Shown: one piece after another, positions 45,641-55,498 of the stretch
Layout of the letters: each line of letters starts with the position of its first letter
Numbering within the stretch: the stretch's first letter is position 1
DNA from: Bacillus sp. es.036
Lineage (GTDB): Bacteria; Bacillota; Bacilli; Bacillales; Guptibacillaceae
Assembly: GCF_002563635.1 (NCBI RefSeq)
Contig: NZ_PDIZ01000001.1
Coordinates: 1,674,001 to 1,738,000 of the forward strand
Length of the DNA stretch: 64,000 bases
Reading direction: 5' to 3'
Position numbers and translations under genes: made by a program
Notes under the pieces: model-generated
What the model was told of the DNA's origin: nothing
Database searches by the model: none
What the model saw: only the letters and a program-made list of their open reading frames with translations

Positions 45641-46933
45641 TCATGGATATAGACGATTTAAAAGACGTGGGAACGGAATTGTTTCACGAACATGTTCCAC
45701 ACCTGAAAGCCAGGCAACCGTTCGCTCTAAACCAAGACCGAATCCTGAATGTGGAACAGAACCATAACGACGCAGTTCAAGATACCACTTATAAGCATCG
45801 TCTGTTAAGCCGTGTTCCTCGTAGCGTTTTTCCATAAGAGATAAATCATCGATTCGTTGACTACCTCCGATAATTTCACCATAGCCTTCAGGTGCAATTA
45901 AGTCAGCACATAAAACGACCTCTTCGCGTTCAGGATCTGGTTTCATATAAAAGGCCTTAATATCTTTCGGGTAGTTCGTAATAAAGACTGGCTTCTCGAA
46001 ACTTTCAGCAATGGCTGTCTCATGAGGTGCACCAAAGTCTTCGCCCCACTCAATATCCGTAAATCCTTTATCTTTCAATAAAGTAATGGCATCATCGTAA
46101 GAAATACGTGGGAACGGCGCTTGAATCGCTTCAAGTTTTGAAATATCTCGCTCGAGCGTTTTTAATTCTAGTTGACAATTTTCTAGTACTGATTTCACAA
46201 GGAAGCTCACATATTGTTCTTGAACCTCAAGACTCTCATCGTGATCCATAAACGCCATCTCAGGTTCAATCATCCAGAACTCAATTAAGTGACGACGGGT
46301 TTTGGATTTTTCAGCACGGAACGTTGGACCAAAGGAAAAAACGCGTCCAAAGGCCATTGCAGCTGCTTCCATGTAAAGTTGTCCACTTTGAGAAAGATAA
46401 GCATCTTCTTCAAAATATTTCGTATGGAAGAGATCAGTTGTGCCTTCTGCCGAACTTCCTGTTAAAATAGGCGGGTCAATTTTAACGAAATCATTTTCGT
46501 TAAAGAACTGGTACGTAGCGCGAATAATTTCATTTCGGATACGAAGAATCGCATTTTGACGTCTTGAACGGATCCATAGATGACGATTATCCATTAAAAA
46601 TTCAGTACCATGTTCTTTTGGGGTAATTGGATAATCGATAGCTTCGTGAATAAGCTCCACGTTCGTGACGGTTAATTCATAGCCAGATTGTGATCGGTCA
46701 TCTTCACGTACCACGCCTGTTACCCAAACGGATGATTCCTGCGTAAGATTTTTCGCTGTTTCCCATGCTTCTTCAGAAACTTCTTTCTTAACCATAACTC
46801 CTTGAATAAAACCAGTACCATCACGAAGCTGAAGAAACTGGATTTTACCACTAGAACGTTTATTATGTAACCAGGCACCAATTGTAACAGTTTGCTCAAC
46901 CTGTTTATTTACGTTTGAAATCGTCGTTTTCAC
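45641..46933 (-). CDS. asnS: Asparaginyl-tRNA synthetase
   Basis: 430 aa class IIb synthetase. OB-fold anticodon domain (1-110), then the catalytic core with motif 2 ([24 protein letters not shown]) and motif 3 ([15 protein letters not shown]). MAFMDHDE and lack of an insertion domain point to AsnRS rather than AspRS. The start is GTG at 46933 with GGAGGG 9 nt before it. It lies downstream of aspB; a hairpin with T-run lies between them. Confidence 0.95.
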   Translation of the reverse strand: MKTTISNVNKQVEQTVTIGAWLHNKRSSGKIQFLQLRDGTGFIQGVMVKKEVSEEAWETAKNLTQESSVWVTGVVREDDRSQSGYELTVTNVELIHEAIDYPITPKEHGTEFLMDNRHLWIRSRRQNAILRIRNEIIRATYQFFNENDFVKIDPPILTGSSAEGTTDLFHTKYFEEDAYLSQSGQLYMEAAAMAFGRVFSFGPTFRAEKSKTRRHLIEFWMIEPEMAFMDHDESLEVQEQYVSFLVKSVLENCQLELKTLERDISKLEAIQAPFPRISYDDAITLLKDKGFTDIEWGEDFGAPHETAIAESFEKPVFITNYPKDIKAFYMKPDPEREEVVLCADLIAPEGYGEIIGGSQRIDDLSLMEKRYEEHGLTDDAYKWYLELRRYGSVPHSGFGLGLERTVAWLSGVEHVRETIPFPRLLNRLYP

Positions 46934-46956
46934 TACTTATTTCCCTCCAACTGATT

Positions 46957-47003
46957 AGAAAAAATTGGCGCACACTCTCCATTCTTAATGAGAATAGCGC
47001 CAT
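46957..47003 (-). terminator. Intercistronic terminator or attenuator between aspB and asnS
   Basis: On the minus strand GGCGC (with an inner ATTCT/AGAAT helix) pairs with GCGCC and is followed by AATTTTTTC, about 25 bases before the asnS ribosome site. It may end aspB messages or act as an attenuator of asnS. No T-box sequence is seen. Confidence 0.6.
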
Positions 47004-47079
47004 GCATCTATTTGTTAAGATGGCTAAATCAAATGTTCGGTACTTATTATACCGATAATTTGTACATTGAACAACTCGC

Positions 47080-48264
47080 TTAAGCCTGTTTGGTTTTTAC
47101 GAATCGCTCGATACGAACAATGGCTTCAATAAAGACTTCAAGTGATGTTGCGTAAGATAGTCTGACGTTATCAGGCGAACCAAATCCTGAGCCAGGAACA
47201 AGCGCTACTTTTTCTTCTTCTAAAAGTCCTTTTACGAAAGCATCAACATTTTCATACCCTGTTTTCTCTGCTGCTTCTTTTGCGTTAGGGAACAGGTAAA
47301 AAGCACCTTGAGGTTTCACACAAGTGAATCCTGGAATATTATTCAGTTTTTCATAAACGGTGTTCAATCGTTCTTCAAATGCTGTTTTCATTTCATTTAC
47401 AGGTTCCTGTGACCCTTCGTAAGCTGCTAAAGCAGCATACTGTGAAATGGATGTAGGATTTGATGTAGAATGACTTGCTAAATTCGTCATTGCTTTAATG
47501 ATTTCTTTTCGTCCTGCCGCATACCCAATTCTCCATCCAGTCATCGAATGAGATTTAGATACGCCATTAATGATAATCGTTTGTTCTTTTAATTCCGTAG
47601 ACAGTTCTGCGATAGAAGTATGTTTTGCTCCATCATAAACGAGCTTTTCATAAATTTCATCAGAAACAATAAGAATATTGTTTTCTAAACAAAAAGCACC
47701 GATTTCTTTCAACTCATCTGGTGTATAGATCGAGCCGGTTGGGTTTGAAGGAGAATTAATAATTACCGCTTTTGTTTGAGGCGTGACCGCTTTTTCTAGC
47801 TGCGCCACTGTTATTTTAAATGCATGATCTTCTTTACCTTCTACATAAACTGGATTTCCGCCAGCTAGCTTTACTTGTTCAGGATAACTTACCCAGTAAG
47901 GTGTAGGAATAATGACTTCATCACCTTCATCAAGGATTACTTGAAACAATGTATAAAGCGCATGTTTCGCTCCCGTACACACAATGATTTCATCAGCATT
48001 GTAAGCGATATTTTGATCTTCCTGGAACTTTGCGATAATACTTTCTTTTAGAGGAAGAATACCACCTGAAGGCGTATATTTTGTTAGTCCCTCATCCATT
48101 GCTTTCTTAGCAGCATTCAGAATATGTGAAGGCGTATTAAAGTCAGGTTCCCCTGCACCAAGTGCGATTACATCATGACCTTCAGCTTTCAACGCTTTTG
48201 CTTTTGCTGTGATTTCTAAAGTGGCAGATGGTGTCAGAGCTGCTACACGAGTTGATAATTGCAT
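47080..48264 (-). CDS. aspB: Aspartate aminotransferase
   Basis: 394 aa, PLP-dependent class I aminotransferase. It interconverts aspartate and oxaloacetate with glutamate. The PLP lysine lies in INGVSKSHSMTGWRIGYAAG; NSPSNPTGSIY and SDEIYEKLVYDG bind the cofactor; the arginine in VRLSYATS binds the substrate carboxylate. GGGAGG precedes the ATG at 48264. It follows ypmB by 22 nt, as in B. subtilis. Confidence 0.95.
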   Translation of the reverse strand: MQLSTRVAALTPSATLEITAKAKALKAEGHDVIALGAGEPDFNTPSHILNAAKKAMDEGLTKYTPSGGILPLKESIIAKFQEDQNIAYNADEIIVCTGAKHALYTLFQVILDEGDEVIIPTPYWVSYPEQVKLAGGNPVYVEGKEDHAFKITVAQLEKAVTPQTKAVIINSPSNPTGSIYTPDELKEIGAFCLENNILIVSDEIYEKLVYDGAKHTSIAELSTELKEQTIIINGVSKSHSMTGWRIGYAAGRKEIIKAMTNLASHSTSNPTSISQYAALAAYEGSQEPVNEMKTAFEERLNTVYEKLNNIPGFTCVKPQGAFYLFPNAKEAAEKTGYENVDAFVKGLLEEEKVALVPGSGFGSPDNVRLSYATSLEVFIEAIVRIERFVKTKQA

Positions 48265-48286
48265 TTCTCTTCCTCCCTTAAGTACA

Positions 48287-48784
48287 TTAACTTTGTTTAA
48301 TCGACCGTGAGCGCCAGTAGTCCCCATTACTAAAGTAATAATAGGCAAACGTATAGCGATTGTCGGTATCGATAAACGTTGCTTCCCATACGAGTACTTG
48401 TTTCTTTTCTTGATTCACTTCAATACCTGGTTTAATATTAATAATCTCTTGTGGAGAAAATTCATTGTTCAATTTCTTTTTAACCGTTTCTGCACTAACG
48501 CCTTCCTCCACTTTCTTTGTTACGAGAGGTTGATCGTTGTCTGGCACAAAAACGTAAACCTCATCCTTGTTCTTATCGCTTCCTTGTAAGACGACATATG
48601 CATCACTCGTCCCATGATATTGGACGGCATTATCAACTTCTTCGATCACTGCTTCAGATTCAGCTCGAGCAATCGCTTCGTCCTCTAACTTATCAGGATG
48701 ATCCGTAATAGCGTTATAAAAAGAGACTCCTTGCCAAATCATCAGTGCTACAATAACACCAGCAATAATTCCTATCAGTCGCAT
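48287..48784 (-). CDS. ypmB: YpmB family protein (membrane-anchored)
   Basis: 165 aa. One N-terminal membrane helix (LIGIIAGVIVALMIWQGVSFYNAI) then two PepSY-like (DUF5590) repeats. Probably outside the membrane. Function unknown. It lies between ypmA and aspB as in B. subtilis, so the three genes form one unit. Confidence 0.9.
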   Translation of the reverse strand: MRLIGIIAGVIVALMIWQGVSFYNAITDHPDKLEDEAIARAESEAVIEEVDNAVQYHGTSDAYVVLQGSDKNKDEVYVFVPDNDQPLVTKKVEEGVSAETVKKKLNNEFSPQEIINIKPGIEVNQEKKQVLVWEATFIDTDNRYTFAYYYFSNGDYWRSRSIKQS

Positions 48785-48796
48785 ACTATCACCCTA

Positions 48797-48967
48797 TTAT
48801 GTACGGTAGATCGTGAAAATCATTTGATCCTGATCTTCTTCATCAAGTGCAAGCCCAAACATAAGGTCTTTTTCTTTTAACGTACGATTTAACGAATCTA
48901 CAATTTTGTAAATATCAAGGGACTTACTCACTTTTACTGTCGATAAAACTTCAATGTTGCTTTCCAT
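48797..48967 (-). CDS. ypmA: YpmA small conserved protein
   Basis: 56 aa, starting MESNIEVLSTVKVSKSLDIY and ending FTIYRT, nearly identical in pattern to what I remember of B. subtilis YpmA. It has no signal or helix anchor; function unknown. Its stop lies 12 nt before the ypmB start. Confidence 0.92.
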   Translation of the reverse strand: MESNIEVLSTVKVSKSLDIYKIVDSLNRTLKEKDLMFGLALDEEDQDQMIFTIYRT

Positions 48968-48994
48968 TCCTGTCATCTCCCTGTACTATATGTG

Positions 48995-49147
48995 TTGATG
49001 CCTATGTGGAGTGCTGCGCTTACTCCGGGATAAATTTACTACTTATAGATGGCAGAAGGTGAGACAAACTATAAGTACCGTCAGAGACGGTGCATTAAAT
49101 CTGCTCCACTTCCAACAGTGCCTGCGCCATGCGCAGGCTATTTTTTA
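48995..49147 (+). ncRNA. Candidate structured small RNA, unassigned
   Basis: On the plus strand between genes of the other strand. Closing helix GTGGAG (49006-49011) with CTCCAC (49104-49109). Inside are ACTTATAG (49041-49048) with CTATAAGT (49069-49076) and an ACCGTC-AGA-GACGGT hairpin (49077-49091). It ends in GCCTGCGC-CAT-GCGCAGGC (49120-49138) plus TATTTTTT, a good terminator in the plus direction only. GGAGT near the 5' end can instead pair with ACTCC (49021-49025), and CTGCGC at 49014-49019 can pair with the 3' arm of the terminator, as in switching RNAs. No gene follows on this strand, so a free sRNA is more likely than a leader. I cannot match it to a known family. Confidence 0.45.
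49120..49147 (+). terminator. Terminator of the candidate RNA
   Basis: Eight-base-pair stem GCCTGCGC/GCGCAGGC, CAT loop, then TATTTTTTAT. It faces the plus strand although both flanking genes are on the minus strand. Confidence 0.75.
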
Positions 49148-49241
49148 TGTTGCTTTCTTACCCAAACCTTATAAAAAACATTTTCTCTTCCTATTTTTAA
49201 ATAAGTTCCGTTTTTTTGCAACAATTTCGATGAGGAAACTT

Positions 49242-50069
49242 TTATCTTGTTTCTTTTGTAGGAAGAGTGATGACATCATAGCGATCATTTTGAATACGAA
49301 GGGTTACACTTCCGATTCGATAAGGATAGTAAACGTCCGTCCAGCTTTCATTCAAACGTTCGAGTACCGATTCACTTACGTCAATGTTGTTATGACGAAA
49401 GATAACCGCCATTTGAGGATCAATTGCACTAAGAAATTCGGTTGAACTGCCATTTCCAGCACCAAAATTAGCCACTTTCAAAACTTCTACCGCTCTCCCG
49501 GAAGAGGCAATTTCTTCTTCAAGTTCAAGATTTGTTTCCCCCATCATTAATAAATCCTGACTTCCTAAGGATAGCATAAAAGTAACGGAACCTGTCTTAG
49601 AGATGTTCAGTATTTCTACATTCACATCCTCCGTCAGCTCAAGCTGTTGATTTTCTTGAATGTGCTGTTTTTGAATGTGTGATGGAATAGATGAAAGAAA
49701 AGCCGTTTCTACTCCTTTTGATAAAAACACTTCTTTCACATCATAATAGTGAAGCAAGTTGGAAAAATTCCCTGTATAAGCTTCATCCGCATTGGTAAGC
49801 CAAACTTTTCTAATTTCCTTTACCTTAAACATTTTCAGCCGATCTATTAACTCTTGTTCGGAATGAGAACTACCTGTATTAATTAGCACCGCTCCATTTT
49901 CTTTTGATTGAAGAAGAATGGCCTCTCCAATTGAAAGGTCAAGAAACGTCACTGCCACTTCATGATTTCTTAAATGAAGATCAACAGATTGAATTGAGGC
50001 TTCAGTACTTGTTGCACCGAGCATAAGAATATAAGTACTTATCATCAACACGAGTAATTTCTTCATCAC
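49242..50069 (-). CDS. Secreted metallo-beta-lactamase-fold protein with degenerate metal site
   Basis: 275 aa. Signal peptide of about 24 residues, then a ComEC-like metallo-beta-lactamase fold: VAVTFLDLSIGEAILLQSKENGAVLINTG corresponds to the DVGQGDAxLI...IDTG start of that family. The HxHxDH metal motif that should follow the next strand is replaced by LTNADEAYTGN, and later histidines are also missing. It is probably not a metallo-hydrolase; a binding or structural role outside the cell is possible. It follows dinG (40 nt) in the same direction. Unusual for this gene block compared with B. subtilis. Confidence 0.78.
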   Translation of the reverse strand: MMKKLLVLMISTYILMLGATSTEASIQSVDLHLRNHEVAVTFLDLSIGEAILLQSKENGAVLINTGSSHSEQELIDRLKMFKVKEIRKVWLTNADEAYTGNFSNLLHYYDVKEVFLSKGVETAFLSSIPSHIQKQHIQENQQLELTEDVNVEILNISKTGSVTFMLSLGSQDLLMMGETNLELEEEIASSGRAVEVLKVANFGAGNGSSTEFLSAIDPQMAVIFRHNNIDVSESVLERLNESWTDVYYPYRIGSVTLRIQNDRYDVITLPTKETR

Positions 50070-50109
50070 AATCCCTCCTCATAGAAGTAGTTTGTGATGA
50101 AGATGTGCA

Positions 50110-52905
50110 TTATAACCAGAGATCTAGTTCATTTACCAATTCTTCTGTTGTCCCTTTAATTAATGGGACGTCCGGTAAGGATTTTACAAATAATCGACCG
50201 TATCTTGTCGAAATGATGCGGCGATCGAATATAAATACTGCACCTCGATCACGCTGCGAGCGAACGAGCCTTCCAAACCCCTGTTTGAAGCGAATAATTG
50301 CTTCAGGTAGCGAAAGTTCCATAAATGGGTTACCACCGGAACTTTTCAATTGCTCTGATCTCGCCTGAAAAACGGGGTTATCAGGCGGCGAGAATGGAAG
50401 GCGAACGATGATAAGGCAACTTAAATCTTCTCCTGGAATATCCACGCCCTCCCAGAAGCTACTCGTACCAAACAAAATCGCGTCTTCACTTTCTTTAAAA
50501 TTCTTTGTTAGCCTAACCCTGCTTCCGCTATCAACACCCTGACTAATCAACGTTAGTTCATCATGAGCGATTAATTCTTTCATCCGATGATGTGCTTTTT
50601 TAAGCATGTCGTAAGATGTAAACAAAACAAGCATTCTTCCCCTCGTGACGCGGGCAATTTGAAGAATCGCATCCGTAATATGTTCAACAAATTGAACATC
50701 GGATACATCTTTAATCATAGGCAAATCTGTAGGTATCATCAGTCGTGCTTGCTCACTATAATCAAATGGAGAATGATATTGGTGAATAAGCGGCCCAAAT
50801 TCTTCCAAACCAAGTCGCTTCGTAATATAATCAAACGAATTCTTTACAGTAAGCGTAGCAGATGTTAACAATATACTTTTTTTCTTTCCGAAGTAGTCGC
50901 TTGAAAGTAGGGAACCCACTTCCACTGGTCTACTGAACAAAAATGCCGAATTTAACGATCCTTTAGGATCAATTTCTACCCACTTTACATCATTTTCACT
51001 TTCATTAAGAATAAGATAGTCAACTTTTGAAAGCTCCTCTAAAACAGAAGCATGAATGCCTTTAAAGTCAGCAGACGTATTTAACTGTTCTCTCGTTAGC
51101 TCATCTTCTTTTAAATCAAGTTCTTTCTCTAGCTTTTTTAATGATTTATCTAGATCTTTCAAATAGAAAACCAAACGATGGGCTGCTTCTTGAATCGCTT
51201 CCCATGCTGAGCCATTCTCACCTGTAATCCGATAGCTTAATCGACCAATTTCATTTGAGCGATGAATGTTTTTTTGTACGTAACGATGAAGCATACGAAA
51301 AAGTTCATCAACATCTCCAAGAATCGTTTTCACATATGCATCAATTTCATTTTTTGTCTCTTCTACTTCGACTTCCAGGTTTTTTAAAATGCTTAGAACT
51401 TTTCCATAAATTCCGTCGCCATCCTTTAGTCCAATTCGGACAAATCCCTGTAGAATCGAGAAATAATCGGTTTTGATGCCAAAAAACTCAGTAGCAATAT
51501 CTTCAAGATGATGAGCTTCATCAATCACAGCCTGCTGATAAGCGGGTAATAATTGATGCTCATTAATTAAATCACTGAATAATAAAGCGTGATTTGTAAT
51601 AATTAAATCCGCATTCATCGCAAAGCGTTTTCTTCGATGATAAAAGTCACGCGAAAACCATGGAGAACGGTGATTAGCGGAAACGGCTGCATCACTTTTT
51701 ACCTGATGCCAGAAAATCTTTCCACCGCTAGAAAGGTTTAACTCTTCCACATCCCCATAATCCGTTTCAAGTAGCCAGACGAGAATTTGTGCCTTTGTTA
51801 AAATCGTATCGTAATTGTCTTCTTCAACATGATGTAGCTGCTGTTCAAATCGGGTTAAGTCTAAATAATGACTTCTTCCTTTGATAATCGTAGCTTTAAA
51901 GGAAAATGGCAAAATATCACGAAGAAAAGGCAGATCCCGTTGTAGCAGTTGTTCTTGTAATTGAATCGTATGGGTACTAACAACAACTGGCTTGCCAGAG
52001 TTCTTAGCATGAACGACTCCAGGTAGTAAATAACCTAATGACTTACCTATCCCCGTCCCTGCCTCAATGAGAATATGTTGATTTGTATCAAAGGCATGAG
52101 CCACCTGCTTCATCATATCGCTTTGACCCGTTCGCACTTCAAAGTCAGGGATTGTTTCAGCCATTTTTTGTTCAAACTCTTTTTGTGCATGCTCAAATTG
52201 AATCGATTGATGGGGAGAATCCACTTCACTGGTTTGTTCTTGTAACTTAATCGCAATGTCTCGAAAGATCTCAAAATTGCCTTCTGGTTCAATCCTATTC
52301 TTTTTGTCTTGCATGATCTCATGTAAGACCACTTCCATATCGCTCGATAGTCGAGTGGAAAGCTCCGCTAACTGTTCGAGGGTTACAAGTGGTAAACCAT
52401 ACAGTTTATCAAAAAGAAAGAGCAATAGTTCAGCTGTAACTTCAGCATCACTATCTGCTTGGTGGGGATTATCATGTTGAATTTCTAAATATTCTGCAAG
52501 TGAAGATAATTTATATGCTTCTGCTGTTGGCAATAAAATTCGAGCAAGTTCCACCGTGTCAATCGTTGGTCCTGTAAACGGATCATATCCACTCACATCA
52601 AGCTGCGCATTCATAAAGTTAAGATCGAATCGTACGTTATGGGCGACAAAATAAGCCCCATCCAATCGTTTGAGAAGCTCTGGAGCCACCTCTTCAAATA
52701 ATGGTGCATCTTTCAAATCTTCATCCGTTATTCCGGTCAATTGTTGTATAAATAGAGGAAGTGATTTCTCAGGGTTTACAAATGTTGCATACCGATCAAC
52801 GATCACTCCATCTTCAATAACTGCTAATCCTATTTGAATGATTCGATCCCCATTTTTAGGGGAGTTTCCTGTCGTTTCAAAATCTATTATGGTATATCGA
52901 TTCAT
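50110..52905 (-). CDS. dinG: DinG-like 3'-5' exonuclease/helicase
   Basis: 931 aa. An N-terminal DEDD exonuclease (IDFETTG, HNVRFDLNF, HQADSDAEV; residues 1-170) is fused to an XPD/DinG-type helicase with Walker A GTGIGKS, DEAH box (VIDEAHHLED) and motif VI QGFGRLVRSQRDRG. In Bacillus the protein acts as a single-strand 3'-5' exonuclease. Like other Gram-positive members it lacks the four cysteines of an iron-sulfur cluster (KGRSHYLDL). Its place between panD and ypmA matches B. subtilis. Confidence 0.95.
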   Translation of the reverse strand: MNRYTIIDFETTGNSPKNGDRIIQIGLAVIEDGVIVDRYATFVNPEKSLPLFIQQLTGITDEDLKDAPLFEEVAPELLKRLDGAYFVAHNVRFDLNFMNAQLDVSGYDPFTGPTIDTVELARILLPTAEAYKLSSLAEYLEIQHDNPHQADSDAEVTAELLLFLFDKLYGLPLVTLEQLAELSTRLSSDMEVVLHEIMQDKKNRIEPEGNFEIFRDIAIKLQEQTSEVDSPHQSIQFEHAQKEFEQKMAETIPDFEVRTGQSDMMKQVAHAFDTNQHILIEAGTGIGKSLGYLLPGVVHAKNSGKPVVVSTHTIQLQEQLLQRDLPFLRDILPFSFKATIIKGRSHYLDLTRFEQQLHHVEEDNYDTILTKAQILVWLLETDYGDVEELNLSSGGKIFWHQVKSDAAVSANHRSPWFSRDFYHRRKRFAMNADLIITNHALLFSDLINEHQLLPAYQQAVIDEAHHLEDIATEFFGIKTDYFSILQGFVRIGLKDGDGIYGKVLSILKNLEVEVEETKNEIDAYVKTILGDVDELFRMLHRYVQKNIHRSNEIGRLSYRITGENGSAWEAIQEAAHRLVFYLKDLDKSLKKLEKELDLKEDELTREQLNTSADFKGIHASVLEELSKVDYLILNESENDVKWVEIDPKGSLNSAFLFSRPVEVGSLLSSDYFGKKKSILLTSATLTVKNSFDYITKRLGLEEFGPLIHQYHSPFDYSEQARLMIPTDLPMIKDVSDVQFVEHITDAILQIARVTRGRMLVLFTSYDMLKKAHHRMKELIAHDELTLISQGVDSGSRVRLTKNFKESEDAILFGTSSFWEGVDIPGEDLSCLIIVRLPFSPPDNPVFQARSEQLKSSGGNPFMELSLPEAIIRFKQGFGRLVRSQRDRGAVFIFDRRIISTRYGRLFVKSLPDVPLIKGTTEELVNELDLWL

Positions 52906-53109
52906 ACGTTTTCACCTCAGTTGCTTCAACCCTTCAAGCGGTTACCTTCATTACTTTATCATTTTTTCTCTTGAACGGAAAATAATTTCTTATTCATTTG
53001 AACTCAATTTACCTAAAAGACTTCTAAAACATAGACCCGCTTTGCTTTAGAAGGAAGCGTTCTATATCTGAGAGCACGCATGGGAGAAGAACTTTCCATA
53101 TCACCCTTC

Positions 53110-53143
53110 AAAAAAATGCCCTGGACAAAGTCCAGAGCATTTT
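53110..53143 (-). terminator. Terminator of panBCD
   Basis: AAAATGC(T)CTGGAC, AAA loop, GTCCAGGGCATTTTTTT on the minus strand, two bases past the panD stop. Confidence 0.85.
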
Positions 53144-53144
53144 C

Positions 53145-53528
53145 TTATAAAATTGTTGCTTCAGGCTCTAGCCCAATCATATCAACGATTGTATTATGCT
53201 CATTCATTATGGCTACGCGCGGCGTATATTGTTTCGCTTCTTCCTCAGTCATCATAGCGTAAGCAACAATAATGACCACGTCTCCTTCTTGAACGAGTCG
53301 TGCAGCTGCTCCATTTAAACAAACAACTCCCGATCCTCTTTCACCAGGAATAATATATGTTTCTAACCTTGCACCATTATTATTATTTACAATTTGAACT
53401 TTCTCATTCGGAAGCATGCCTACAGCTTCAATAATGTCCTCGTCTATCGTAATGCTTCCCACATAGTTTAAATTAGCTTCCGTTACACGGGCGCGATGAA
53501 TTTTACCCTTCATCATTGTTAAAAACAT
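53145..53528 (-). CDS. panD: Aspartate 1-decarboxylase precursor
   Basis: 127 aa. It makes beta-alanine for pantothenate. The precursor cuts itself between Gly and Ser in NYVGSITID, leaving a pyruvoyl group. [20 protein letters not shown] and [12 protein letters not shown] match the family closely. It starts 3 nt after panC ends. Confidence 0.97.
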   Translation of the reverse strand: MFLTMMKGKIHRARVTEANLNYVGSITIDEDIIEAVGMLPNEKVQIVNNNNGARLETYIIPGERGSGVVCLNGAAARLVQEGDVVIIVAYAMMTEEEAKQYTPRVAIMNEHNTIVDMIGLEPEATIL

Positions 53529-53531
53529 CTT

Positions 53532-54395
53532 CTACACTCCTATCGCAATTTCATTTCTAGTTGTAACCTTGTTATCTATGAGTCGTGCAGCAGTAAATTG
53601 AACAGCCACCGCTACAATGATGTTTTCTTTCATCACATCAATGGCTTCTAACGCTGGATATGAAAGAACTTCAACATAATCAATCACTCCAGATGTTTGG
53701 TTTAAGTAAGAAATAATCATTTCTTTAATACGTACTGGATTCGTTTCCCCTCGCTCAATCGCATTTGCTGCAGCATCAAGACTTCTTGACAACTGAATGG
53801 CCTCTTCTCGTTCAGTAGGCGTTAAATATACATTACGCGAGCTTTTCGCAAGCCCATCTTCCTCTCGGATAATTGGACACGGGACGATTTCAACGGGAAC
53901 GTTAAAATCCTCCACAAGCCCTTTTATCACGGCTACTTGCTGAGCATCTTTCATACCAAAGTACGCGCGATCTGGGAGAACGATCTGAAGCAATTTCATA
54001 ACGACGGTAGCTACGCCATCAAAATGCCCTGGCCTTGCTTCACCACATAATGTATCCACACGTTCTTGAACGGTTAATCGTGTGGTACGTTCTTTTGGAT
54101 ACATCTCTTTCACATTTGGATAGAATAGGATGTCTACTCCCGCCTGTTTCGCAAGTTGTTCATCGCGCTTCAAATCTCTCGGATAGCGATCAAAATCTTC
54201 ATTCGGACCAAATTGCAAAGGATTTACAAATATGCTCATGATAACGCAATCATTTTGTATCAACGCTTCTTCAACAAGACTCATATGTCCTTCATGAAGA
54301 TAACCCATCGTAGGTACAAAGCCAATCGTCTTGCCCGATCTTAACGTTTTTTTAGAAAAGGTCTGCATTTCGTTGATCGTCGTTATGATTCTCAT
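53532..54395 (-). CDS. panC: Pantoate--beta-alanine ligase
   Basis: 287 aa. It joins pantoate and beta-alanine with ATP. The nucleotidyltransferase motifs are [17 protein letters not shown] (HIGH-like) and KSSRNVYL (KMSKS-like); [14 protein letters not shown] binds pantoate. Its start overlaps the panB stop by 4 nt, so translation is coupled. Confidence 0.97.
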   Translation of the reverse strand: MRIITTINEMQTFSKKTLRSGKTIGFVPTMGYLHEGHMSLVEEALIQNDCVIMSIFVNPLQFGPNEDFDRYPRDLKRDEQLAKQAGVDILFYPNVKEMYPKERTTRLTVQERVDTLCGEARPGHFDGVATVVMKLLQIVLPDRAYFGMKDAQQVAVIKGLVEDFNVPVEIVPCPIIREEDGLAKSSRNVYLTPTEREEAIQLSRSLDAAANAIERGETNPVRIKEMIISYLNQTSGVIDYVEVLSYPALEAIDVMKENIIVAVAVQFTAARLIDNKVTTRNEIAIGV

Positions 54396-55231
54396 GATCT
54401 TGTCCCTCCGTACATCCCTGATAGCTGCTCTTCCTTCATATTAAACGAGTGCTTTTGCTCTGGAAATTGACGTTCTTTCACTTCTGCAACATACTCACCA
54501 ATCGCCTTCGAAATAACGTTTGAAACATGACTATACTGCTTCACAAATTTAGGTACATGACCCGTACCATAACCGATCACATCGTGATAAACGAGAACTT
54601 GCCCATCTGCCTGAACACCCGCTCCAATGCCAATGACTGGAATCGAAAGCTCATATGCCACAATTTCCGTTAGCTGTTGAGGGACACATTCCAATACAAG
54701 CGCAAAGGCTCCTGCTTCTTCTATTGCTTTTGCTTCTCTAACGAGTAAGGCGGCACTATCAGATTCTTTTGCCTGTACTTTATAGCCACCTAATACACCT
54801 ACAGATTGTGGTGTTAGCCCTAAATGTCCCATAACCGGTACACCTGCTGTAGTTAACTTTCTAACTTGTGAAATAACTTCTCCACCGCCTTCAAGCTTAA
54901 CTGCATGAGCTCCAGCTTCTTGCATAAGTCTTCCTGCATGTGCAAGCGTTTCTTGAAAACTACTATGATAGGTAAGGAAGGGCAAATCCGTTACTACAAA
55001 TGTATGAGGCGCTCCACGTTTTACCGCTTTCGTATGAAGAACCATATCATCCATCGTAACCGGTACAGTTGAATCGTAACCAAGTGCCACCATGCCTACC
55101 GAATCACCTACTAACAAGAGATCCATCCCTGCTGCTTCTGCTAGTTTTGCTGAAGGATAATCATAAGCGGTTAACATCGCAATTGGCTCTTTGTTTACTT
55201 TCATCTTTTTAAAATCGCTTGTCGTTTTCAT
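54392..55231 (-). CDS. panB: Ketopantoate hydroxymethyltransferase
   Basis: 279 aa TIM barrel. It adds a hydroxymethyl from methylene-THF to ketoisovalerate in the first step of pantothenate synthesis. Motifs: [29 protein letters not shown] (Mg2+ and substrate), [15 protein letters not shown] and [23 protein letters not shown] precedes the ATG at 55231; the longer frame is not supported. First gene of panBCD; a structured leader lies upstream. Confidence 0.96.
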   Translation of the reverse strand: MKTTSDFKKMKVNKEPIAMLTAYDYPSAKLAEAAGMDLLLVGDSVGMVALGYDSTVPVTMDDMVLHTKAVKRGAPHTFVVTDLPFLTYHSSFQETLAHAGRLMQEAGAHAVKLEGGGEVISQVRKLTTAGVPVMGHLGLTPQSVGVLGGYKVQAKESDSAALLVREAKAIEEAGAFALVLECVPQQLTEIVAYELSIPVIGIGAGVQADGQVLVYHDVIGYGTGHVPKFVKQYSHVSNVISKAIGEYVAEVKERQFPEQKHSFNMKEEQLSGMYGGTRS

Positions 55232-55269
55232 CTTTTTCCTCCTTTTTTTAGAGGAACAACCCACCGCAC

Positions 55270-55400
55270 AAAAAACCTCCTAACATGGAAATGCAGCAGA
55301 CAGGGGTATCCCATCAGTCTATGTACGCATAGACTTGCCGCAAAACTCCACGTTAGGAGATTACTTCATCGGTTTTATCCCTCTGTCCCAGTCCATACGG
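55270..55400 (-). promoter_or_regulatory. panBCD leader RNA, pan-motif-like, with terminator-type hairpin
   Basis: On the minus strand CTCCTAACGTGG (55348-55359) pairs with CCATGTTAGGAG (55277-55288), which is followed by GTTTTTT. It encloses an AGTCTATG/CATAGACT hairpin. A -10-like TATACT is at 55472-55477, so transcription probably begins in the birA-panB gap. Position before panB fits the pan RNA motif described for Firmicutes; exact agreement with its bulged-A consensus was not checked. It could also be an attenuator. Confidence 0.6.
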
Positions 55401-55498
55401 ATCAAGGCAGACTATTATTTTAGTAAGAATAAATGGTGCGGCTCTAATCAGATACCGCCCTTACACCTGTTAGTATAGCAGAAAATATGACACAATCG

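Noticed and set aside
45498-45837. Plus-strand frames between dnaD and asnS
   Set aside because: They run through the asnS terminator and opposite its 3' end; no ribosome site.
46934-47079. T-box riboswitch before asnS
   Set aside because: Only about 145 nt are available and no AGGGTGGNACCGCG-like T-box sequence is seen.
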